Source: Ferruginibacter sp. (lineage in GTDB: Bacteria > Bacteroidota > Bacteroidia > Chitinophagales > Chitinophagaceae). From it: a stretch of DNA of 64,000 nucleotides. The position numbers were made by a program, and so were the translations under genes. Location: contig JAURKC010000012.1 in assembly GCA_030831945.1 (NCBI GenBank), positions 33,765 through 97,764 of the forward strand, written 5' to 3'. Below are positions 9,753 through 20,686 of the stretch, in pieces; the first letter of the stretch is position 1; each line of letters opens with the position of its first letter. Under the pieces are notes generated by a model. The model ran no database searches, had not been told where the DNA came from, and worked only from the letters and a program-made list of their open reading frames with translations.

Positions 9753-10727
9753 CTACTTCCCTCTAAAATAAGTCAACTCTTCATTAAAATTGATATAAGG
9801 ATACATTTTACTCAACGTTAAAAGCTTTTGCAAATGGGTTTCCAAGAATTTTTTATGTAATTCAGAAGTGGGTTGAAATGGCTTATGATTTCTCGCCGCA
9901 TTAATAATATTAATTTCTTTCATCAATATTTGGGTATCCTCATCAATACAAGCAGGTACAAATTTTTCCCAAACATAATTTGTAGCAGCATAATTAGGAT
10001 GGACCATATCTTCTGCATAAAAACGATAATCTCTTAAGTCGTCTATCACTAGTTCGTAGGCTGGGAAATAAAATACATTATCTCTAGAATCCGAAAGGTG
10101 ATGAACTGACTGTATCAAAACTGCTTTGCTACGATTATTTTCAATAAAACCTTCTCTAAGATGACGGACTGGACTTACAGTAAAAATCACTTTTGCACTT
10201 GGGTTCACTTTTGATATCTCATCTAACATTGTCTCAAAAGCTGCTGTCACTTCTTCTATCTTGAGCAGTCTTTTACTGAATTTATCCGTTGGCACCTTAT
10301 GGCAATTAGCAACCACCTGTTTATTTTCAAGCTCATATACAAAGGCTGAACCTACCGTAATAAAAATCCAATCGGCAGTTACAATAAAATCACTTGCGGC
10401 AAGGGTTGAATCATTTATCTCCTTTATACAAATTGATTTATCAGGATGTGAAAAACGACTATGATGATCCCAACTATTCCAGCATTCATTTTGAAAAAAT
10501 AGTTCTCCTTCTTTAGTAGGTTGATTCGAAATATAGGAATGTACAGATGAAGCAATACTAATAGGATTGAATAAAATTCCATTGGGATTTTCTAAAACAG
10601 AAAACTTATGTTGTCTAAGTTTTGTCCCGATATTTTCAGTAAAGCAAGAACCTATCAACAATAATTTATCAAAATGACGAATTGTTGTTGAGAATTTTTT
10701 TGGAGTAAATGCTAAATGAAAATCCAT
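9753..10727 (-). CDS. GSCFA domain-containing protein (SGNH-like hydrolase)
   Basis: GSCFA proteins are SGNH/GDSL-related presumed esterases common in Bacteroidota. The signature appears near the N-terminus as LLIGSCFTENIG, a one-residue variant of GSCFA. It is followed by the block-II-like ENPNGILFNPISIA, a VTADWIFITVGSAFVYE block, KVIFTVSPVRHLREG and the C-terminal DMVHPNYAATNYVWEKF, where Asp-x-x-His would complete the catalytic set. The protein has 324 residues and no obvious signal peptide, so it may be cytoplasmic. Substrate is unknown. The start at 10727 matches the family N-terminus (FSTTIRHFDKLLLIGSCF follows at once). Confidence 0.9.
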   Translation of the reverse strand: MDFHLAFTPKKFSTTIRHFDKLLLIGSCFTENIGTKLRQHKFSVLENPNGILFNPISIASSVHSYISNQPTKEGELFFQNECWNSWDHHSRFSHPDKSICIKEINDSTLAASDFIVTADWIFITVGSAFVYELENKQVVANCHKVPTDKFSKRLLKIEEVTAAFETMLDEISKVNPSAKVIFTVSPVRHLREGFIENNRSKAVLIQSVHHLSDSRDNVFYFPAYELVIDDLRDYRFYAEDMVHPNYAATNYVWEKFVPACIDEDTQILMKEINIINAARNHKPFQPTSELHKKFLETHLQKLLTLSKMYPYINFNEELTYFRGK

Positions 10728-10885
10728 AAAAATATAAATAGGTATACGAATTTACAGCAATGTTTTTTAATGAGAATAATAATTAAAAAAGAACGACATT
10801 TAACTAAAATTATCCAGCTGATTCTTTATTGATTTCCCATTTAATTAGTTTAGCAAGCAAGCTGGCTCTACTCAAAATAAATCGA

Positions 10886-11710
10886 ATGAAAAAACTATTC
10901 ATCTTATTCACGCTCCTATTATTTATCTGCTCTTTTTCAAGAAAGAAAATTACTTGGGTAGCAATCGGTGATTCCATCACGTATTTAAATGAGCATACCA
11001 ATGAAACTGGCGACAGAATAACAAAGGGATATATGACTCGGGTAGTTGAAAAGCTTCCATATATTAACTATATCAACCAAGGCCATAATGGATGGACTTC
11101 GGGAGCTATTGCTGAAAACCTTGAAAAAATAGCTATCCCTTATGCGGATGTCTATTCACTTTTTTTAGGCACTAATGATTGGTGGCAAGGTCGAGTGATT
11201 GGAAATCTTGCAGACTATAAAAACAATACTGGAAACCAAACAGTTTATGGATCATTTCGCCTTATAATCAACCAGCTTCGCAGCTTAAATAATAAGGCTA
11301 CAATAATTTTAATTACCCCCATGCAAAGGGGCGACTTCGTATACGTTGCCAATATGAAAAACAATGCCTATGGTTCCTATAAAGAGAAGAAGGGACAAAT
11401 GCTTGCTCAATTTGCTTTAGCCATAGATTCAATCGCTCAATTCGAGCAATTCACTCTTGTTGATTTATATAATACGAGTAGCTTAAGCGTAGAGAAAATG
11501 GTAAAATACAAAAGACTAAAAGATCCCCAATCGGGAAACTATAAAAACTTTCCCTATCCTAGTTTTATTGGAATTCCTTTTAATCCAGCAACAGATGAAT
11601 ATCCCTACCCAACAGAAGCAATCGATATTACTTATGATGGTCTTCATCCTTCGGACAAAGGGTATGCAATCATAGCCAATAAATTAGTGAGTATTTTAAA
11701 GAAATTTTAG
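10886..11710 (+). CDS. Exported SGNH/GDSL hydrolase family protein
   Basis: The protein begins MKKLFILFTLLLFICSFS, a typical signal peptide; the frame is open further upstream but this ATG at 10886 is clearly better. SGNH blocks are visible: WVAIGDSITYLNE (block I Ser), GHNGWTSGAI (block II Gly), FLGTNDWWQG (block III Asn) and YDGLHPSDKGYAIIANKL (block V Asp-x-x-His). This predicts an extracytoplasmic esterase or carbohydrate deacetylase; the substrate cannot be told. It is divergent from the GSCFA gene and ends before a strong bidirectional terminator. Confidence 0.9.
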   Translation: MKKLFILFTLLLFICSFSRKKITWVAIGDSITYLNEHTNETGDRITKGYMTRVVEKLPYINYINQGHNGWTSGAIAENLEKIAIPYADVYSLFLGTNDWWQGRVIGNLADYKNNTGNQTVYGSFRLIINQLRSLNNKATIILITPMQRGDFVYVANMKNNAYGSYKEKKGQMLAQFALAIDSIAQFEQFTLVDLYNTSSLSVEKMVKYKRLKDPQSGNYKNFPYPSFIGIPFNPATDEYPYPTEAIDITYDGLHPSDKGYAIIANKLVSILKKF

Positions 11711-11758
11711 TGCTCGAAATTTGATTGTATTTTTTTCAACTTAAATAGTGAATATAAA

Positions 11759-11793
11759 AAAGGCAGCCTTTTCAACAAGGGCTGCCTTTATAT
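11759..11793. terminator. Bidirectional rho-independent terminator
   Basis: A 10-bp perfect stem AAAGGCAGCC (11759-11768) / GGCTGCCTTT (11780-11789) with an 11-nt loop. A-runs before and T-runs after serve both convergent flanking genes. Confidence 0.85.
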
Positions 11794-11808
11794 TATAATT
11801 CAATCTGT

Positions 11809-13077
11809 CTATTCAAATGCCTTCATCTTAGCATCATAAAAAGCCACTTTTTCAGCATCTTTCTTTATCTCGTAAATACTTTTTAATATAGAAAAAGATT
11901 GTTTACAGTTAACTTTATCTGAACTCTTAGGTTTAGCGATAGTACCATAGATAGAAATAGTAGCTTCTGCAAAAGGAATTGCCTGGTCCATAGCAAGAAC
12001 TGATTGAGCCTGTATCTCTTTTTTCTTTTTTAAATCTTCGGGTTTAACACCTTTTATATTTCTAGCTTCTTCTGAAATGTCTATTGAATTGTTATAAAAA
12101 AAATTGGCTAATAAGAAATTGGCTTCGATAGTAGATTTAATTGCTATCGCTTTTTTCATAACCTCAGGTAACTTATTTTTAAAGTCATTAGTATTCACCT
12201 TCTGCATTTCATCAGAATAAATGTAACGGTAAAGTTCAACTGCATAATTGTAACACAAAGCGTAATTTCCTGGAATCTTAGCCACTAATTCTTCATATTT
12301 CGAGAAAATCTCTGGTTTCCCTACCCCATCAGTAGCTTCTTCAATTTGCATTCCAATCCAATATTCATTATTTGTTGGATAGAATTTTTTTGCCTTTGCA
12401 ATTAGGTTGTCAAAAGATGCCTTTTCTTTTTTGGCCTTGTAGCGCTCAGCCATTACTTGATAAGCATCAATATACTCTTCTCCTGAAACATTGGCATCAA
12501 TTAATTTGGTATAAAAAACTGCCGCTTCATCTGGCATTTTAGCTTCTCCAGCAGCAATGGCTGTATATAAAACTAAAGTAGTATCAAGGTTAGTAAATTT
12601 AAATCCATTAGGTCCAACCAAGTTATTTGTAGAAATGTATTCATGTACTTCCAAGGCCTTTTTGAAAAATGCAACAGCAGTAGCAGGATTTTTTGCCATA
12701 TAAGATCTTACTCCCAATTCGGAAAAATACCCAATATACAAATCAAATATAGGACCATTGTTACGCTCTATTAGTAGCGGCACTTTAGGATCTAATTCTC
12801 TATATTTTTTTAAAGCAGCAAAAGCGGTTGCTTTCAACTCTGCACTCAGACTATCAGTTTGTGTAGAATCCCTAGATGCTTCTATATAAATTGCTCCTTT
12901 ATAAAACCAACCTTCTGCTTTTAAAGCATTTTTAGGTACAGACAAAAACTTATCTACTGCCTCTTTACCCTTTTTTGTTTGACCAAGTAGAGAGTAGTTT
13001 TTTAAATCTTTAATGTCTTGAGCTTTTATACCCAAAAACATATTACATAAAACAATTAAAAAGAAAAGCTTTTTCAT
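11809..13077 (-). CDS. Exported TPR-like protein of unknown function
   Basis: About 422 residues from the ATG at 13077, which opens a clean signal peptide MKKLFFLIVLCNMFLGIKAQ; the open frame runs further upstream but crosses the promoter at 13096-13124, so the longer start is rejected. The sequence is helix-rich with TPR-like pairs such as AEGWFYKGAIYIEASRD, NPATAVAFFKKALEVHEYI, DEAAVFYTKLIDANVSG and KIPGNYALCYNYAVELYRYI. It probably acts as a periplasmic or outer-membrane-associated scaffold. No catalytic motif is evident. Monocistronic by context. Confidence 0.8.
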   Translation of the reverse strand: MKKLFFLIVLCNMFLGIKAQDIKDLKNYSLLGQTKKGKEAVDKFLSVPKNALKAEGWFYKGAIYIEASRDSTQTDSLSAELKATAFAALKKYRELDPKVPLLIERNNGPIFDLYIGYFSELGVRSYMAKNPATAVAFFKKALEVHEYISTNNLVGPNGFKFTNLDTTLVLYTAIAAGEAKMPDEAAVFYTKLIDANVSGEEYIDAYQVMAERYKAKKEKASFDNLIAKAKKFYPTNNEYWIGMQIEEATDGVGKPEIFSKYEELVAKIPGNYALCYNYAVELYRYIYSDEMQKVNTNDFKNKLPEVMKKAIAIKSTIEANFLLANFFYNNSIDISEEARNIKGVKPEDLKKKKEIQAQSVLAMDQAIPFAEATISIYGTIAKPKSSDKVNCKQSFSILKSIYEIKKDAEKVAFYDAKMKAFE

Positions 13078-13095
13078 ATCATTAAATTTTAAAGA

Positions 13096-13124
13096 CAAAG
13101 GTATTAGTTTGTTCTTAATACAAA
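13096..13124 (-). promoter_or_regulatory. Bacteroidota-type promoter for the TPR gene
   Basis: On the minus strand TTTG (13124-13121) is followed after 17 nt by TACCTTTG (13103-13096), matching the TTTG / TAnnTTTG consensus. The -7 element ends 18 nt before the ATG at 13077. Both elements are present, making this one of the best promoters in the window. Confidence 0.65.
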
Positions 13125-13227
13125 TCAATGAGCGATAAAATTTCACAAATCTGCTTAAAAATGACAAAATCAGGCCTCGAATCACTAAATTTTAGCTAAA
13201 GGATTACTTATGGCTATTAACATTTGT

Positions 13228-13235
13228 TACATTTG
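13228..13235 (+). promoter_or_regulatory. TAnnTTTG -7 element upstream of dnaG
   Basis: TACATTTG lies 26 nt before the dnaG TTG start. No convincing TTTG is present 17-23 nt upstream, so support is from the -7 box only. Confidence 0.4.
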
Positions 13236-13261
13236 CCCAAACAGACCTTAGAATTATTTAA

Positions 13262-15205
13262 TTGATATCGCAAAATACCATACAACAGATCCAAGGAAGG
13301 ATTGATATTATTGACATTATTGGCTCCTTTATTAAATTAAAAAAAAGGGGGACCAGTTACTTAGGCTTATGTCCATTTCATAATGAAAAAACACCTTCTT
13401 TCACGGTATCCGCTGCAAAAGAGATTTATAAGTGTTTTGGTTGTGGCAGAAGCGGCAATAGCATTGGTTTTTTAATGGAGCATGAAAAATACAGTTATGT
13501 AGAAGCACTTCGCTGGCTTGCCCAAAAATACAATGTAGAAATTGAGGAGACAGAAACTACGCCTGAGCAAAAACTTCAGCAACTTAGTGCAGACAGTTTA
13601 TTTATCATAAATAGTTTTGCACAAAAATTTTTCAGTGACTATTTATTCAATAATGAGGATGGTCAAGATATTGGTCTGAGTTATTTAAAACAAAGAGGAT
13701 TTAGAGAAGATATTATCAAAAAATTTCAAATTGGATTTAATCCAGAAGCAAGAGACAGCTTTTCACAGGCGGCTATTAATGCCCAATACAATTTAGACTT
13801 ATTACAAAAAAGTGGTCTCGTGGCTATTCGCGATGAGCGTCCCGTGGATAACTACCGAGGGCGGATCATTTTCCCCATTCATAATCAGAGTGGCAAGGTC
13901 TTAGGATTTGGAGCAAGAATTTTAAAAACCAATGACCGTACACCAAAATATATCAATACGCCAGAGAATGAAATTTATGTAAAAAGTAAAGTTTTATATG
14001 GCAGCTATTTTGCAAGAATGGCTATTGATAAAGCAGATGAATGTTTACTAGTAGAGGGTTATACGGATGTGGTATCTCTTCATCAAGCTGGAATTGAAAA
14101 TGTAGTAGCTAGTGGAGGAACGTCGCTTACGCCAGATCAACTAAGACTTGTAAAAAAATATACGAATAATCTTACCATCATTTATGATGGTGATAGCGCG
14201 GGTATTAAAGCGGCGCTGCGCGGATTAGACCTAGCCCTTGAAGAAAGTTTGAATGTAAAATTGGTATTAATTCCTGATAATGAAGATCCTGATAGCTATG
14301 TAAATAAAGTAGGTGCACCTGCCTTCACTCAATTTGTGGCTGAAAATAAAAAAGATTTTATTCTTTTTCAATTAGGGGTAATGCTTCAGGATGCGGGAAC
14401 AGATAGTAATAAAAAGTCAGCAGTAGTTAACCAAGTCGCAGAAACTATTTCAAAAATTAATAAGGCAGAAGATTTTACTAAACAACAAGATTATATAAAG
14501 CAGTGTGCGGAGATTCTTAAAATTGAAGAAGCTGGATTACATGCGCTAGTCAATAAATTTGTCCGCGAAAAAGTAAATAAAGAAGAAAACAGGGCTAGTC
14601 GAGAATCAGTAAATCAGGCGAATACGGAAGGGAATCAAAATTTTGAAGTAGATGAAGAGGTCGTTTCATTACTTTACAAAGATGAACCACATGAAAGGGC
14701 TATGGTAAGAAGCTTACTAGAATTCGGACTCAAATCTTGGAATGATGAGCAGAGGGTAGCTGATCATGTATTTTCGGAAATTGCTGAAAATCAGCTAGAA
14801 GAATTGATCGATAATAAAAACTTAATTACGCTCATAAAAACATATAAAGCCTGGTATGATGAGGGCTTGGAACCTACCGCCAAAAATTTCACTTACCACG
14901 AAGACAATATTATTCGGCAACTTGCCATGCAAGTAATGGACTATGACTATGAAATTAGCCAAAATTGGAAAGATGTTTATGAAGGTAAAATTGACACCCG
15001 AGAGGATCTCTACAAAGAAGAAGTATTCAGTACAGTCAATTATCTTAAATTAAGAAAGATAAAAAGGTTGATGGATGAAAATCAACGGGATTTAGAAAAA
15101 ACAAAAGATCCAGAAGAACAACTAGTTTTATTGCAGATACACCAGCATTTAAAACAAATGGAAATAGAGCTTGCCAAAAATATCGGAACGGTTATTTTTA
15201 AATAA
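13262..15205 (+). CDS. dnaG: DNA primase
   Basis: Synthesises RNA primers at the replication fork. The 647-residue protein has the N-terminal CHC2 zinc-binding domain (Cys37, His40, Cys58, Cys61 in CPFHNEKTPSF and CFGCGRSG), then the catalytic core with the RNA-polymerase-like basic motif (DNYRGRIIFPI, GFGARIL). The Toprim motifs are LLVEGYTDVVSLHQAG (Glu265) and IIYDGDSAGIKAALRG (Asp309, Asp311). The C-terminal third is helical and divergent, as expected for the helicase-interaction domain. Translation starts at TTG 13262 (MISQNTIQQIQGRIDI); no in-frame ATG precedes the zinc domain. Confidence 0.97.
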   Translation: MISQNTIQQIQGRIDIIDIIGSFIKLKKRGTSYLGLCPFHNEKTPSFTVSAAKEIYKCFGCGRSGNSIGFLMEHEKYSYVEALRWLAQKYNVEIEETETTPEQKLQQLSADSLFIINSFAQKFFSDYLFNNEDGQDIGLSYLKQRGFREDIIKKFQIGFNPEARDSFSQAAINAQYNLDLLQKSGLVAIRDERPVDNYRGRIIFPIHNQSGKVLGFGARILKTNDRTPKYINTPENEIYVKSKVLYGSYFARMAIDKADECLLVEGYTDVVSLHQAGIENVVASGGTSLTPDQLRLVKKYTNNLTIIYDGDSAGIKAALRGLDLALEESLNVKLVLIPDNEDPDSYVNKVGAPAFTQFVAENKKDFILFQLGVMLQDAGTDSNKKSAVVNQVAETISKINKAEDFTKQQDYIKQCAEILKIEEAGLHALVNKFVREKVNKEENRASRESVNQANTEGNQNFEVDEEVVSLLYKDEPHERAMVRSLLEFGLKSWNDEQRVADHVFSEIAENQLEELIDNKNLITLIKTYKAWYDEGLEPTAKNFTYHEDNIIRQLAMQVMDYDYEISQNWKDVYEGKIDTREDLYKEEVFSTVNYLKLRKIKRLMDENQRDLEKTKDPEEQLVLLQIHQHLKQMEIELAKNIGTVIFK

Positions 15206-15267
15206 TTCAATTTAAACAAATATAGAGAAGGTAATTTCCCCTCATCTATTCATCAAATAAAAATAGC

Positions 15268-15537
15268 ATGCTAAGCAACAATGATATTTTAAAGAAACTA
15301 AGAGTAGCGCTCTCGTTACGAAATGACGATATTATTGAAATACTTTCCCTAGTAGATTTCGAAATGAGCAAGGGGGCCTTAGGTGATCTATTTAGAAATG
15401 AAGACCATCCTGGTTTTGTAGAAGCTGGTGATCAGGTACTACGAAATTTTTTAAATGGCTTAATCATTTACAAACGAGGAAAATTGCCTGATAATAGGAT
15501 AATTAACAAGGATAAAGAAGAACCTGGAAATGAATAG
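15268..15537 (+). CDS. DUF1456 family protein (YehS-like)
   Basis: An 89-residue protein whose sequence NNDILKKLRVALSLRND, followed by SLVDFEMSKGALGDLFRNED and FLNGLIIYKRG, matches the DUF1456 repeat. E. coli YehS has two such repeats in about 150 residues; here only one complete repeat is present, so this is a single-repeat form. Function is unknown. It lies 62 nt downstream of dnaG on the same strand and may be cotranscribed. The start at ATG 15268 is unambiguous. Confidence 0.85.
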   Translation: MLSNNDILKKLRVALSLRNDDIIEILSLVDFEMSKGALGDLFRNEDHPGFVEAGDQVLRNFLNGLIIYKRGKLPDNRIINKDKEEPGNE

Positions 15538-15600
15538 GGTAAATGGATAGTCAAGAAAATATTTACTATTCTCTCTCCCACCATTCACCCCACTAATCTA

Positions 15601-15828
15601 TTAATTCGTTTTCTTAGGTGGCAAAGCAAATGCCTTAGCTTCATGCTCAAAATGACCATTGTGAGCGCCATCACAATATGGTTTATTCTTAGATAAACCA
15701 CAGCGACAAAGGCCTAAAACTTCTCTTCCACCTAAATCATATTGATTTCCTTCTCTATCGAAAATTTCAAAATCTCCCTCTATTTTTAGAGATCCATTAT
15801 TATTCACTGTAATTTTTGTTGCTGCCAT
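15601..15828 (-). CDS. CDGSH iron-sulfur domain protein
   Basis: A 75-residue protein with the CDGSH-type [2Fe-2S] motif [16 protein letters not shown] near its middle (C-x-C-x2-S-x3-P-x-C-D-G-x-H), in which three Cys and one His bind the cluster. It has one motif and no membrane anchor, so it resembles the soluble bacterial type rather than mitoNEET with its anchor. The N-terminal half ([19 protein letters not shown]) is a short beta extension. Role in redox or cluster transfer is inferred from the family. Confidence 0.9.
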   Translation of the reverse strand: MAATKITVNNNGSLKIEGDFEIFDREGNQYDLGGREVLGLCRCGLSKNKPYCDGAHNGHFEHEAKAFALPPKKTN

Positions 15829-16085
15829 TTTTTGGGTTTTATATTTTAAAAATTGGGATGCTCTTTTAAATTTATCGATTGATAAGTTTTGTTATAAACC
15901 ATCAACAGTAATGGATATTTTATACTGCTTTAATTTACTACAAAAGTAATGTTTCAGAGATTATCTAGATAATCTTTTAATAATACCGTAAAATGTAAAA
16001 AGTAAATCTAGTTTCATTTACACCAAAAATTATCATTACAAAGACCATTTTTTTTACTTATCTTTTAGTAGAAAAATATATAAAA

Positions 16086-16277
16086 ATGGACACAAAAAAT
16101 AAACTAAAGGAACTGAATAGAGAAGCGCTAGTAAAGGTGGAGAATTATATGAAGGAAAAAGAAAGTGAAAGATTAGCGGATCACCATGAAAAAATTCACA
16201 GCGCAAAAGAAGAATGGCAGATGGCCTGGAATAAACTAATGGAGACCCTGCTAATTTTAGAAAAGATCGAAATTTAA
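16086..16277 (+). CDS. Small charged helical protein, unknown
   Basis: A 63-residue protein, MDTKNKLKELNREAL onward, rich in Lys and Glu and predicted to be almost entirely helical, with an aromatic patch EEWQMAWNKL near the end. No Cys, no membrane segment and no known motif. The ATG at 16086 follows an A/T-rich leader, and coding-type composition supports a real gene. It precedes the desaturase gene by about 210 nt on the same strand; a link is not shown. Confidence 0.55.
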   Translation: MDTKNKLKELNREALVKVENYMKEKESERLADHHEKIHSAKEEWQMAWNKLMETLLILEKIEI

Positions 16278-16490
16278 AAAGATCTATTTCTGATAAGTTT
16301 TCAACTGATCAAGTTAATTTAAACCTTACCGACTGAGTTTTTATATAAAATTATTTTAATATATAATAGTAGCTGTATTCGTTCATGCTATGCTACAAAA
16401 AGCCTGAATTGTTGAACAAAATAATCATTGGTTGGTTAATAGATTAAGCAAGCCAATAGATTTATTTAAAAATTCAATATATTGCCGTTT

Positions 16491-17492
16491 ATGAGTCAGA
16501 AAAACAATTTTGTGTTCTCAGAATTATCTGAGCCACATCGTATCCGAACCAAAGAAATTCTTCAACAGCATCCAAATATTAGGAAGCTAATTGGGAAAAA
16601 CCCATTAACTATTCTTGCCATCATTGGTTTGGTAAGTTTTCAAGTAATCGTTGCAGGATTGGTAAGCGCACAATCTTGGTGGATTGTAATAGGAGCTGCT
16701 TATTTGTTAGGAGCTTTTGCAGACCACGCCTTATTTGTAATGATACACGAATGCGCCCACCGCTTACTTTTCAAAAAGCCGGAAGCTAATCGTTTAGCCG
16801 GAATTTTTGCCAATATTCCTCAAATTTTTCCAAGTTCAGTTTCTTTTGAAAGATACCATATCAAACACCATTCTTTTCAAGGTGTTCACGAACTTGATGC
16901 CGATCTTCCTAACAAATGGGAAGCCAAGCTGATTAACAACTATTTTATTGGTAAAGTATTATGGTTATTATTTTATCCTTTATTCCAAGTATTTAGAATT
17001 AGCCGACTGAAAGAAATTAAGCCATTTGATGGATGGGTGGCGCTTAATTGGGGTGTACAAATCACCTTTTCTTTCCTCATAATATTTTTTTTAGGACCTA
17101 AAGCATTTGCCTTTTTATTATTAAGCTTTTTCTTTTCTGTAGGGTTACATCCTCTAGGTGCTCGCTGGATACAAGAGCATTATTTAACTCATGGAGAACA
17201 AGAAACCTATAGTTATTATGGGCCCCTTAATGCAGTAGCCTTTAATGTAGGTTTTCATAATGAGCACCACGATTTTCCATCAGTACCTTGGAACCGTCTT
17301 CCTCAAATTAGAGAAGGTGCTCCATCTTTTTACAATTCATTATTTTTCCATACTTCATGGACAAAATTATTTTTCAGATTTCTTTTCGATAAAGAGATCT
17401 CCTTATTTTCAAGGGTTATACGTAATGACCGTGGTAAAGTAAAATTGACCGATGAATCTAAACCTGATATGGAGATGGTGAGTTTGAACTAA
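16491..17492 (+). CDS. Membrane fatty-acyl/sphingolipid desaturase, dihydroceramide delta-4 desaturase-like
   Basis: Integral-membrane diiron desaturase of 333 residues from ATG 16491 (a TTG 9 nt upstream is less likely). Three His boxes are intact: HECAH (86-90), HIKHH (123-127) and HNEHH (256-260). Its C-terminal region EHYLTHGEQETYSYYGPLN (229-247), followed by FNVGFHNEHHDFPSVP, is strikingly like eukaryotic DEGS1/DES1 dihydroceramide desaturases as I remember them. So are the N-terminal block SEPHRIRTKEILQQHPNIRKL (residues 13-33 begin with it) and the SFERYHIKHH box. Hydrophobic segments lie at about 40-58, 62-90, 150-170 and 187-222. The inferred reaction is delta-4 desaturation of dihydroceramide or a related sphingoid base; a plain acyl-lipid desaturase is the alternative. 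A terminator follows. Confidence 0.85.
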   Translation: MSQKNNFVFSELSEPHRIRTKEILQQHPNIRKLIGKNPLTILAIIGLVSFQVIVAGLVSAQSWWIVIGAAYLLGAFADHALFVMIHECAHRLLFKKPEANRLAGIFANIPQIFPSSVSFERYHIKHHSFQGVHELDADLPNKWEAKLINNYFIGKVLWLLFYPLFQVFRISRLKEIKPFDGWVALNWGVQITFSFLIIFFLGPKAFAFLLLSFFFSVGLHPLGARWIQEHYLTHGEQETYSYYGPLNAVAFNVGFHNEHHDFPSVPWNRLPQIREGAPSFYNSLFFHTSWTKLFFRFLFDKEISLFSRVIRNDRGKVKLTDESKPDMEMVSLN

Positions 17493-17516
17493 ATATAAAT
17501 ACCGAAATTTATTTAT

Positions 17517-17548
17517 AAAAAAAGTGCAGAGATTTCTGCACTTTTTTT
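17517..17548. terminator. Bidirectional rho-independent terminator
   Basis: A-run plus GTGCAGA (to 17530), loop GATT, then TCTGCAC plus T-run (17535-17548): a 14-bp stem between the convergent desaturase and YeiH-type genes. Confidence 0.88.
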
Positions 17549-17589
17549 TAGGTATCAGCTACCAAAAATTGGATTAAAAATCCTAATGG

Positions 17590-18846
17590 CTATTTAAACA
17601 AAAGATAAGCTACTGCAAGGGTTATCACTACATTAAATAACTGAGCTAACAAAAATGCATACATAGGCTTTCTATTTTCACCTTTCATTAGATCACTAAA
17701 TTTAGTTTCAAGCCCTATACTAGTAAAGGCTAGTACAAACCAAAGAGACTGGATATTCTTCAAACCATCTTTAACAGTAGTGATTGTGTCGGCACTCAAA
17801 ACAAATGAAAATAATAAAGAGGCAGCGACAAAGCCTAATACAAATTTTGGAAAACGCTCCCAAATGACTTTTAGAGTAGGTTTTTCTACTTCATCAACAG
17901 CAGTATTTTTCTTGTAGGTCCAGTAAACTGATATAGCAAAGGCTGCAATTCCTAGCAATACATTTTGAGAAAATTTAACGATAGTACTAATTTTCAATGC
18001 TTCCTCTCCTACGAGTGTTCCAGAAGCAACTACCGCACCTGTAGTATCGATACTACCACCTAACCACGCTCCGGTAACGGCCTGTGAAAGGCCCATCCAA
18101 TTAGCTAGATAAGGCATTCCAATCATCATAGGAATAGCACAAATTAATACTAGCGAAATAACATAGGATAATTTCTTTGTATCACCTTTGATGGCACCGG
18201 CAGTTGCAATGGCAGCAGATACACCACAAATAGAAACTGCACTGGCTATCATCATTGTAAGCTCACTATCGACTTTCAATTTTTTACACAGCCAAAAAGC
18301 AACATACCAAACAGATAATACCACTACTAATGCCTGGAGTAAACCATAAGAACCCGCTTTTAAAATATCAGAAAAAATAATAGTAGTGCCCAATATGACC
18401 AAGCCTATTTTTACAAACAATTCAGTTGATAAGGCAGAACGAAACCATTCTGGTAACTTAAATAAATTACCAATCGTTAATCCAATGCCTAGACTAAAAA
18501 TAACCGCTTCTAAGTTGTAAGATTTAATTGACTTATTTCCAGCTACAATTAATGCGATTATGGTAATGATGTAAACTAATGGAAAAGAGATGATAAAGTA
18601 TTTAACCGGCTTTGCTGTCAATAAAGCGGCCATTAAAGCGATTAATAGCACAAATAAGAATTGTATCCCTAATTTAGAAAGATTAGCTATTTGAAATATT
18701 TTCTGCTGCAAATCGCTAGAGGTGGCCCAACTGTAAACTGGACTTTCTGGCTTTACGCCTACTATTGCCAAAACAATAACTAGAAAACCCAATAAAACCA
18801 CTACCCAATCCTCGTGCAGTGCAAATTTTGATGTAGATGAAGACAT
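17590..18846 (-). CDS. YeiH/UPF0324 family putative sulfate exporter
   Basis: A 418-residue membrane protein with about ten hydrophobic segments. Family-typical stretches are SLGIGLTIGNLFKLPEW, KIGLVILGTTIIFSDIL, ASAVSICGVSAAIATAGAIKG, AWLGGSIDTTGAVVASG and the C-terminal WFVLAFTSIGLETKFSDL. These place it in the YeiH (PSE, UPF0324) family, whose members are predicted anion exporters with little experimental support. The ATG at 18846 fits. No regulator of the LysR type is beside it, unlike in some other genomes. Confidence 0.9.
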   Translation of the reverse strand: MSSSTSKFALHEDWVVVLLGFLVIVLAIVGVKPESPVYSWATSSDLQQKIFQIANLSKLGIQFLFVLLIALMAALLTAKPVKYFIISFPLVYIITIIALIVAGNKSIKSYNLEAVIFSLGIGLTIGNLFKLPEWFRSALSTELFVKIGLVILGTTIIFSDILKAGSYGLLQALVVVLSVWYVAFWLCKKLKVDSELTMMIASAVSICGVSAAIATAGAIKGDTKKLSYVISLVLICAIPMMIGMPYLANWMGLSQAVTGAWLGGSIDTTGAVVASGTLVGEEALKISTIVKFSQNVLLGIAAFAISVYWTYKKNTAVDEVEKPTLKVIWERFPKFVLGFVAASLLFSFVLSADTITTVKDGLKNIQSLWFVLAFTSIGLETKFSDLMKGENRKPMYAFLLAQLFNVVITLAVAYLLFK

Positions 18847-18904
18847 GCGTTAAAATGTTATTTAAATAAAGATATAATAAACTTTTTATAGTCATACAAG
18901 TAAC

Positions 18905-18944
18905 AAAAAAGGTCCCCTCCGTAATAACGGAGGGGACCTTTTTT
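18905..18944. terminator. Strong terminator of the groESL operon
   Basis: A perfect 18-bp stem AAAAAAGGTCCCCTCCGT (18905-18922), loop AATA, and its complement (18927-18944) ending in a T-run. It lies just after the groEL stop on the minus strand. Confidence 0.92.
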
Positions 18945-18967
18945 AGTATTATTGAGGAATGACTGTA

Positions 18968-20638
<1,671 letters not shown>

Positions 20639-20686
20639 TTAAAATTTTTGAAAATGCATTCGCACATTTTCAAATTCATTGACAGT

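Noticed and set aside
13078..13185. Longer N-terminus for the TPR protein
   Set aside because: It would run across a good TTTG/TAnnTTTG promoter, and the internal Met starts a clean signal peptide.
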